Assembly (NCBI RefSeq): GCF_000425705.1
Contig: NZ_AUDY01000008.1
Location: 372,001 to 436,000, forward strand
DNA from: Halobacillus kuroshimensis DSM 18393
GTDB lineage: Bacteria > Bacillota > Bacilli > Bacillales > Halobacillaceae
Reading direction: 5' to 3'
DNA: 64,000 nt
Shown here: piece after piece, positions 58,503 to 64,000 of the stretch
Numbering within the stretch: the first letter of the stretch is position 1
Layout of the letters: every line of letters begins with the position of its first letter
The notes under the pieces: model-generated
What the model was told of the DNA's origin: nothing
What the model saw: the letters and a program-made list of their open reading frames with translations, nothing else
Database searches by the model: none
Program-made: the position numbers and the translations under genes

Positions 58503-61434
58503 ACATACCGTCGTAAAAATAAATGGCACAGAATACCTCGCTGATCATCCGGACCAGACACTCATCCAATTAATGAATAAAGTCAATGAACAGGTGCCTC
58601 AGATCTGTTACAACGAATCTCTTGGACCGATCCAGACATGTGATTCCTGTATCGTTCAGGTCGACGGAGAGCTTGTCCGGGCGTGCGGGACCAAAGTCAA
58701 GGCGGGTATGAAAGTGCAGACGCAGCTTCCACATGTACATAAAGCGCAGAAGGAAGCTCTTGACCGTGTTCTGGAAAAACATGAACTGTACTGCACCGTC
58801 TGTGATTATAACAATGGATCGTGTGAAATCCACAATACGATGGCGGAATTCGGCATTGAGCACCAGGAACGTCCATTTCAGCCGACAAGCTATGAAAAGG
58901 ACTACTCAGGCACGTTTTACCGTTACGATCCTGACCAGTGTATCCTGTGCGGACGCTGTGTGGAAGTGTGTCAGGACGTTCAGGTAAATGAGACGCTGAC
59001 GATAGACTGGGAGCGTCAGGAGCCGCGGGTCATCTGGGATAACGATGTTCCCATTGATCAGTCTTCCTGTGTCAACTGCGGGCAGTGTTCCACCGTCTGT
59101 CCGTGTAACGCCATGATGGAGGTCGGCATGGAGGGAGAGGCCGGATTTTTGACGGACACGGAGCCTGGAATCCTGAAATCGATGATCAATTTAACGAAGA
59201 AGGTGGAAACCGGTTACGGTCCATTGTTTGCTGTATCCGATTCTGAGGCAGCGATGCGTGAAGAAACAATCAAGAAGGAAAAAACCGTTTGTACCTACTG
59301 CGGTGTCGGGTGTTCCTTTGATGTATGGACGAAGGACCGGCAGATTCTCAAGGTAGAGCCAAGTGCCCAGTCACCGGCCAACGGCATATCCACATGTATC
59401 AAAGGGAAATTCGGCTGGGACTACGTGAATAGTGAGGACCGCCTTCAGAAGCCGCTCGTCCGCCGCGGCGATCATTTTGAAGAGGTGGAATGGGACGAGG
59501 CGATGCAGTATGTGGTCGATCGTATGAAGAAAATCCTTGCTGAGAAAGGCCCGGATCATCTGGCCTTCATCGCATCCTCCAAAGCGACCAACGAGGAATC
59601 CTACCTGATGCAGAAGCTTGCCCGTCAGGTGATCGGGACGAACAACGTGGATAACTGTTCCCGCTACTGCCAGGCACCGGCAACAAAAGGGTTGTTCCGC
59701 ACGGTGGGGTATGGCGGCGATTCCGGATCCATTGATGATCTGGGAGACAGTAAACTCGTCATTACTATCGGTTCCAACACAGCAGAATCCCACCCTGTTC
59801 TTGCTTCGCGCATCAAGCGTTCCCAGAAGCTGTTGGGACATAAGCTGTTCGTCTTTGACTTGAGAAAGCATGAAATGGCGAAGCGTGCCGATCGTTTTTA
59901 TCAGCCGAAATCAGGCACCGATCTTGTCTGGCTTTCCGCTGTTACGAAATACATTCTTGACCAGGGCTGGGAGGATAAAAACTTCCTGAATGACTGGGTC
60001 AATGGCTTTGATGAATATCGGGAAAGCCTCGAGCCGTTTACGATGGCATATGCTTCGGACTTGACCGGCATCCCTCAGGAGGAACTGAAGCAGGTGGCGG
60101 AGGAAGTGGCCACATCCGAATCGGTAGCCATCTGCTGGGCGATGGGCGTGACACAGCATATGCTCGGAAGTGATACGAGTACAGCCATCAGTAACCTGCT
60201 GCTTATTACCGGAAACTACGGGAAGCCGGGTACAGGCGCTTATCCACTGCGCGGCCACAACAACGTACAGGGATGCAGTGATTTCGGAAGTATGCCGAAC
60301 TTCTTCCCCGGGTATGAATCGACAGAGGACGATGAGGTCCGGGCCCGTTATGAAAAAGCGTGGGGGACGGAGCTGCCGAAAGAAACCGGCATGGATAACC
60401 ACGAGATGATTGAAGCCATTCATGATGGCGAACTGTCCATGATGTATGTCATGGGTGAGGACACAGGAATTGTCGATGCCAATATCAATTATGTAACAGC
60501 CGCCTTTGAAAAACTCGATTTGTTCATCGTACAAGACTTGTTCCTGACGAAGACCGCTGAATATGCCGACGTTGTGCTTCCGGCCTCCCCGAGCCTTGAA
60601 AAGGACGGCACATTTACCAATACAGAGCGCCGGATACAACGTCTTTATAAGAGCTTTGATCCGTTGGAAGGTACAAAGCCGGACTGGGAAATCATTCAGC
60701 TGATGGCCGGGTATTTTGGTGTAGACTGGGGCTATGAGCATCCATCTGAAATCATGGCAGAAGCAGCAGGACTTGCTCCGTTGTTTGCAGGTGTTACGTA
60801 TGAACGTCTGGAAGGGTATAATTCCCTGCAGTGGCCTGTAGCCGAAGACGGAACAGATGAACCACTTCTCTTTACGGAAGGATTCCCGTTTGAGGATAAA
60901 AAGGCAAAGCTTTATCCACTGACGTATGAGCTGATGTATGACACCAATGAAGAGTATGACCTTCATGTAAACAATGGCCGGCTGCTGGAGCATTTCCACG
61001 AAGGCAACATGACCTACCGAACATCGGGCATCCGGAGGAAAACGCCGAATGCCTTCATAGAAGTTTCTGAAGAGCTCGCCAAAGAGCGGGGGATTGAAGA
61101 AGGAGCGGAAGTGAAGCTGATTTCTGAATCAGGAGAAGCGACCGGGCAGGTGACGGTTACCGACCGTGTCCGCGGGAAAGAGATCTTCCTGCCGCTGAAC
61201 AGCAATGGTAAATCAGCCATCAACTATCTGACTGATAACCGGGTTGATAAAGATACTGACACACCGGCTTATAAGGAAATTGCTGTGAAAATGAAAGTGC
61301 TCAAAAAGAAAGGGAAGTCGCCGATTCCGAAAAATAACCACCGGAATGGAAATCCGGTGCCGCAGATCAGTGTGAAGGTCCAGAAAAAATGGCAGCGGGA
61401 AGATTATACATTCCCAGGCAAGGGGGCTCATTAA
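58495..61434 (+). CDS. Formate dehydrogenase, alpha subunit with NuoG-like N terminus (YrhE/YjgC-like)
   Basis: The 979-residue molybdenum enzyme oxidises formate to CO2. Residues 1-240 carry a 2Fe-2S domain (C38, C49, C52, C64), a NuoG-type cluster (C100, C103, C110) and two 4Fe-4S motifs (C149-C159, C192-C202). The catalytic 4Fe-4S is C266, C269, C273, C301. The molybdenum ligand position is Cys392 (NCSRYCQAP), so no selenocysteine is used. A C-terminal molydopterin-binding domain starts near residue 825. It forms an operon with fdhD and the DUF1641 gene. Confidence 0.93.
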   Translation: MNEHTVVKINGTEYLADHPDQTLIQLMNKVNEQVPQICYNESLGPIQTCDSCIVQVDGELVRACGTKVKAGMKVQTQLPHVHKAQKEALDRVLEKHELYCTVCDYNNGSCEIHNTMAEFGIEHQERPFQPTSYEKDYSGTFYRYDPDQCILCGRCVEVCQDVQVNETLTIDWERQEPRVIWDNDVPIDQSSCVNCGQCSTVCPCNAMMEVGMEGEAGFLTDTEPGILKSMINLTKKVETGYGPLFAVSDSEAAMREETIKKEKTVCTYCGVGCSFDVWTKDRQILKVEPSAQSPANGISTCIKGKFGWDYVNSEDRLQKPLVRRGDHFEEVEWDEAMQYVVDRMKKILAEKGPDHLAFIASSKATNEESYLMQKLARQVIGTNNVDNCSRYCQAPATKGLFRTVGYGGDSGSIDDLGDSKLVITIGSNTAESHPVLASRIKRSQKLLGHKLFVFDLRKHEMAKRADRFYQPKSGTDLVWLSAVTKYILDQGWEDKNFLNDWVNGFDEYRESLEPFTMAYASDLTGIPQEELKQVAEEVATSESVAICWAMGVTQHMLGSDTSTAISNLLLITGNYGKPGTGAYPLRGHNNVQGCSDFGSMPNFFPGYESTEDDEVRARYEKAWGTELPKETGMDNHEMIEAIHDGELSMMYVMGEDTGIVDANINYVTAAFEKLDLFIVQDLFLTKTAEYADVVLPASPSLEKDGTFTNTERRIQRLYKSFDPLEGTKPDWEIIQLMAGYFGVDWGYEHPSEIMAEAAGLAPLFAGVTYERLEGYNSLQWPVAEDGTDEPLLFTEGFPFEDKKAKLYPLTYELMYDTNEEYDLHVNNGRLLEHFHEGNMTYRTSGIRRKTPNAFIEVSEELAKERGIEEGAEVKLISESGEATGQVTVTDRVRGKEIFLPLNSNGKSAINYLTDNRVDKDTDTPAYKEIAVKMKVLKKKGKSPIPKNNHRNGNPVPQISVKVQKKWQREDYTFPGKGAH

Positions 61435-61901
61435 TGGCACGGGCGATCACCGATATTAAACGATTTGAGAAATCGAGGGAAGAAGTCATTGAGGAAAATG
61501 TCCAGGAAGTAAAAGAGGCGGTGGCAGACAACAAGGAGGCGATCCTGCAAGGCATCGAACTGCTCAGTGCCCTTCAAAAAGAAGGGACGCTTGATACGCT
61601 GTCGGCTTTTGTGAAAGCGAAGGATGAAACCCTCGCCAATGTTGTCAGGGAAATAGATAAGGAACAATATACACCCCTGTTGAACAATCTTCCTGAGCTC
61701 GTTTTCCTGCTTGGCGATTTGAACGTCAGCGGAATCCGGAACTTGAGCAGCCGCCTGAACAATGGTCTGGAGCGTATGGAGGATGAAGGAACGACGAAAA
61801 AAATGAACATGCTTGATTTTGCCAAAGTATTGAAAGATCCGGAGATCAACCGGAGCCTGACGATGCTGATGTCCTTTCTGAAAGGAATGGGACAGAAATA
61901 G
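61434..61901 (+). CDS. DUF1641 protein (YrhD/YjgD-like)
   Basis: The 155-residue helical protein follows the formate dehydrogenase gene with a one-base overlap (TAATG). Segments LDTLSAFVKAKDETLANVV and LNNGLERMEDEGTTKKMNML fit DUF1641, whose members regularly accompany YrhE/YjgC-type formate dehydrogenases. It probably assists or anchors the complex; the exact job is unknown. A terminator follows. Confidence 0.85.
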   Translation: MARAITDIKRFEKSREEVIEENVQEVKEAVADNKEAILQGIELLSALQKEGTLDTLSAFVKAKDETLANVVREIDKEQYTPLLNNLPELVFLLGDLNVSGIRNLSSRLNNGLERMEDEGTTKKMNMLDFAKVLKDPEINRSLTMLMSFLKGMGQK

Positions 61902-61911
61902 CAGTACAGAC

Positions 61912-61946
61912 AAAAGCCTGAGCCGGAATCTGGTTCAGGCTTCTTT
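61912..61946 (+). terminator. Terminator of the formate dehydrogenase operon
   Basis: Stem AAGCCTGA / TTCAGGCTT with a GCCGGAATCTGG loop and flanking ACAAA and TCTTTGT. Confidence 0.8.
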
Positions 61947-62023
61947 GTGCAGACTATGCACCAGGAGGATTTTACAAAGCGGAAGTAGAAGAACAGAGAG
62001 AGACGCGGAGAGGAGTGAACACT

Positions 62024-62797
62024 TTGAATTCCAGCATTGCTATTGTTACAGGAGTGGGGAGGGAAAAAGGCATCGGTACAGCGGTATGTCACGCACTGGC
62101 ATCATCAGGTGCGGATATTTTCTTCACTTATTGGTCGGCTTATGACCGATCGATGCCTTTCTATGACAAAGATAAAGATGAAGGATGGCCGGAAAAACTG
62201 GAAGCGCAGATTCAGAAATCCGGCGTCCGTTGTGCGTCACTGGAGCTGGATTTATCGAAAAAAGAAGCCCCGGAAAAATTGCTCGATGTGGTGGAAGAAC
62301 GCCTTGGTAGTCCTTCCATTCTTATAAACAATGCGACGTATTCGGTTGACGTAGACGTTACATCTATGGATGCGGAAGTTCTTGATGCCCATTACGAGGT
62401 GAATGTCAGAGGCACGCTTTTGTTAACGACGGCTTTTGCAAGAAGAATCAAAGGCAGACACGGAGGAAGAGTGATTCATATGGTTTCCGGACAAGACAAA
62501 TCACCGGAACCGGGAAACCTTGCCTATGTAACTACGAAAGGTGCGGTCTCGGCTTTTACAAAGTCAGCAGCGATTGAATTGGCGTCACTGCATATCACTG
62601 TTAATGCTGTCGATCCAGGGCCGACAAACACAGGGTGGATGACCCGGGAGCTGGAAGATGAACTGAAACCGAAATTTCCCATGGGACGGATCGGTGAACC
62701 CGAGGACGCTGCCCGCCTGATCTGCTTTCTTGCGGGAGAAGACGCTGGGTGGGTGACGGGTCAGATCATCCATTCAGATGGAGGCTTCCTATCATAA
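62024..62797 (+). CDS. Short-chain dehydrogenase/reductase with atypical cofactor loop
   Basis: TTG 62024 is chosen because GAGAGGAG lies 8 bases upstream; GTG 62015 overlaps that site. The 257-residue SDR has TGVGREKGIGTAVCHAL, a longer glycine loop than usual, and NNATYS where most SDRs have NNAG. Catalytic residues are in MVSGQDKSPEPGNLAYVTTK (Ser, Tyr, Lys). The C-terminal ending WVTGQIIHSDGGF is normal. The substrate is unknown. It converges with the LysR gene. Confidence 0.83.
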   Translation: MNSSIAIVTGVGREKGIGTAVCHALASSGADIFFTYWSAYDRSMPFYDKDKDEGWPEKLEAQIQKSGVRCASLELDLSKKEAPEKLLDVVEERLGSPSILINNATYSVDVDVTSMDAEVLDAHYEVNVRGTLLLTTAFARRIKGRHGGRVIHMVSGQDKSPEPGNLAYVTTKGAVSAFTKSAAIELASLHITVNAVDPGPTNTGWMTRELEDELKPKFPMGRIGEPEDAARLICFLAGEDAGWVTGQIIHSDGGFLS

Positions 62798-62838
62798 AAA
62801 AACTCCATGGCTATCTAATTGGGACTGTCGCTTCTTTT

Positions 62839-63738
62839 TTAAGAAAGAGGTACCGTTTCTTTTACATAATCCCGTGACATCGAAATGAACTCCCGGGCTG
62901 AAAAGGCGAGGTACTTATTCTTTTTCCATACGAGCCCCAATTCCAGACGGAGGTTGGGATGGGAGAGAGGAAGAACAGCGATATTTTTATCAGCCGCTTC
63001 CCGAGCAATATGACTCGGAAGCAGAGCTGCGCCGACTTTTGCCTCCACCATCTCAATCATAAAGTCCCTGTGGGAGCTGTGGCAGACGATATTCGGGTGA
63101 AATCCTGATGCCCGGCACTCTTCAATGATGCGGTCGTGAAGGGTGAAATCCTCCCGGTATAGAATGAAAGATTCATCCCGGAGTTCACTGAGATGGACGG
63201 TTTTCTTATCAGCTGTAGCTGTATCTTTATGGACGAGAAGCATCAAGGGGTCATCCACCACCTTCAACGTATGAAATTGCGACGATTCGACAGGGAGATT
63301 GCATACAAGTCCAAAATCCAGAGAACCGTCTTCAACGCCCTGCTTGATCATCTTCGATCCGACTTCACTTAGGAGAATGTCCACTTCGGGATATTTGTCA
63401 CGGTAATAACGGATGATTTTTGAGAAGAAGGCAGCTCCGGTAATCGGAGGAATACCGATCCGGATCTTTCCTTTTTTTACGTTCGTAATATCATCAAGCT
63501 CTGCCGTTAAGTTATGAAAGGCATCCAGGACTTGGATCGCATTAGCGAGGACTGCTTCCCCGGCATCAGTCAGCTGCAGAACCTTGGACCTGTAAAACAG
63601 CGGCACACCAAGCTCTGTCTCCATCAGCTTGACCGTTTTGCTTAACGAAGGCTGAGACACGTGCAGGGTAGCAGCGGCTTTCGTAAAGCTCATTTGTTTA
63701 GCCACTTCAGCAAAGTATTCCAAATGGCGGATATCCAT
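62839..63738 (-). CDS. LysR-family transcriptional regulator
   Basis: The 299-residue regulator has an N-terminal winged helix (MDIRHLEYFAEVAKQMSFTK, AAATLHVSQPSLSKTVKLME) and a C-terminal two-lobed effector domain starting near GKIRIGIPPITG. ATG 63738 has six bases to GGGGGG; ATG 63744 overlaps that site. It is divergent from a malate synthase G gene. LysR proteins often control the divergent neighbour, but no clear T-N11-A pair was fixed. Confidence 0.88.
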   Translation of the reverse strand: MDIRHLEYFAEVAKQMSFTKAAATLHVSQPSLSKTVKLMETELGVPLFYRSKVLQLTDAGEAVLANAIQVLDAFHNLTAELDDITNVKKGKIRIGIPPITGAAFFSKIIRYYRDKYPEVDILLSEVGSKMIKQGVEDGSLDFGLVCNLPVESSQFHTLKVVDDPLMLLVHKDTATADKKTVHLSELRDESFILYREDFTLHDRIIEECRASGFHPNIVCHSSHRDFMIEMVEAKVGAALLPSHIAREAADKNIAVLPLSHPNLRLELGLVWKKNKYLAFSAREFISMSRDYVKETVPLS

Positions 63739-63885
63739 ATCCATCCCCCCTGTAAAAAAATAGGTGCTTCGAATGTCCTGGTATAACTAAATGGAATAAT
63801 AGTGATTCCAAATATGTATTTTAGATATGTTCATTTCTATTATATGATAGAAAGCAACCAATAGATAGAAATTTCCGACAATTAT

Positions 63886-63899
63886 TGGAAGCGTTTTCC
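63886..63899 (+). promoter_or_regulatory. cre-like site upstream of malate synthase G
   Basis: TGGAAGCGTTTTCC matches 12 of 14 positions of the CcpA consensus, 39 bases before the ATG. Catabolite control of a glyoxylate-cycle gene is plausible. Confidence 0.4.
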
Positions 63900-63937
63900 G
63901 TCGGATGTTCTTTCAATTTACGAAGGAGGAATAAAGA

Positions 63938-64000
63938 ATGCAGGATTATGTAAAAGTGGGGAACATTCAAGTCGCTCCTGTCCTTTATGAATTTATTAAT
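63938..64000 (+). CDS. glcB: Malate synthase G, N-terminal fragment (cut by window end)
   Basis: Only 21 codons are present, but MQDYVKVGNIQVAPVLYEFI closely matches the start of malate synthase G, which condenses glyoxylate and acetyl-CoA to malate. GAAGGAGGAATAAAGA is a strong ribosome site. The rest lies beyond the window. Confidence 0.75.
   Translation, partial: MQDYVKVGNIQVAPVLYEFIN

Noticed and set aside
59911-60999. 362-codon minus-strand frame opposite the formate dehydrogenase gene
   Set aside because: It is an antisense shadow of a strongly conserved enzyme domain, rich in Cys, His and Ile as expected for reverse-complement reading, without a ribosome site.

Overview
The window looks like a chromosomal segment of a spore-former-related Bacillaceae bacterium, probably a moderately halophilic genus close to Halobacillus. 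This is inferred from gene content and sequence style: strong AGGAGG ribosome sites, frequent GTG and TTG starts, many acidic proteins, and close relatives of Bacillus subtilis TenA/TenI, LutABC, YcgT, YugO, YrhE-type formate dehydrogenase and YdaF. I see no rRNA, tRNA, CRISPR array, complete insertion sequence or prophage.

Layout. 1-4.75 kb: a TPP riboswitch drives tenA-tenI-thiO-thiS-thiG-thiF (thiazole synthesis and thiamine salvage). 5.0-5.9 kb: a convergent ZIP metal transporter. 6.0-9.7 kb: lutR and lutABC (L-lactate oxidation), with a LutR operator between lutR and lutA. 9.7-12.9 kb: small membrane proteins (one apparently frameshifted), a Fur-box-controlled ferredoxin/flavodoxin-NADP reductase and a Gfo/Idh oxidoreductase. 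12.9-14 kb: a low-GC accessory stretch with a 17-bp-arm hairpin and two small genes. 14-21.9 kb: a compact glucan-use locus with a secreted glucanase-like protein, LacI regulator, ABC importer and GH3 beta-glucosidase; it carries three copies of one palindromic operator. 22-25 kb: two zinc-ribbon membrane proteins. 25-34 kb: mixed metabolism, two transporters, two tubby-like-fold proteins and several tiny membrane proteins. 34-41 kb: AlaX editing protein, BrnQ, BdbD-like thiol oxidase, and HxlR and PadR regulators with their partners. 41.3-47 kb: complete rbsRKDACB ribose operon behind a perfect cre/RbsR palindrome. 47-54 kb: potassium channel, cation/proton antiporter, small membrane proteins, EamA exporter, DUF4397 protein and CGNR regulator. 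54-57.6 kb: thioredoxin, a 20-bp-period array of GATATATC sites, a secreted repeat protein and a two-component system. 57.7-62 kb: FdhD, cysteine-type formate dehydrogenase and DUF1641. 62-64 kb: SDR, LysR regulator and the start of malate synthase G.

The most unusual structure is a family of dispersed intergenic elements (about 4.75, 24.76, 35.32 and 41.04 kb, with a degenerate reversed piece near 47.0 kb). They begin TTGTAGAG. Two end in CTACAG, lie between convergent genes and are flanked on both sides by near-identical copies of the same terminator hairpin, as if they had inserted into a terminator and duplicated it. The second notable structure is the exact 20-bp-period array at 54.55-54.69 kb. 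Elements like the first family are, from memory, common in Bacillaceae genomes, so the novelty lies in the insertion pattern rather than the sequence.
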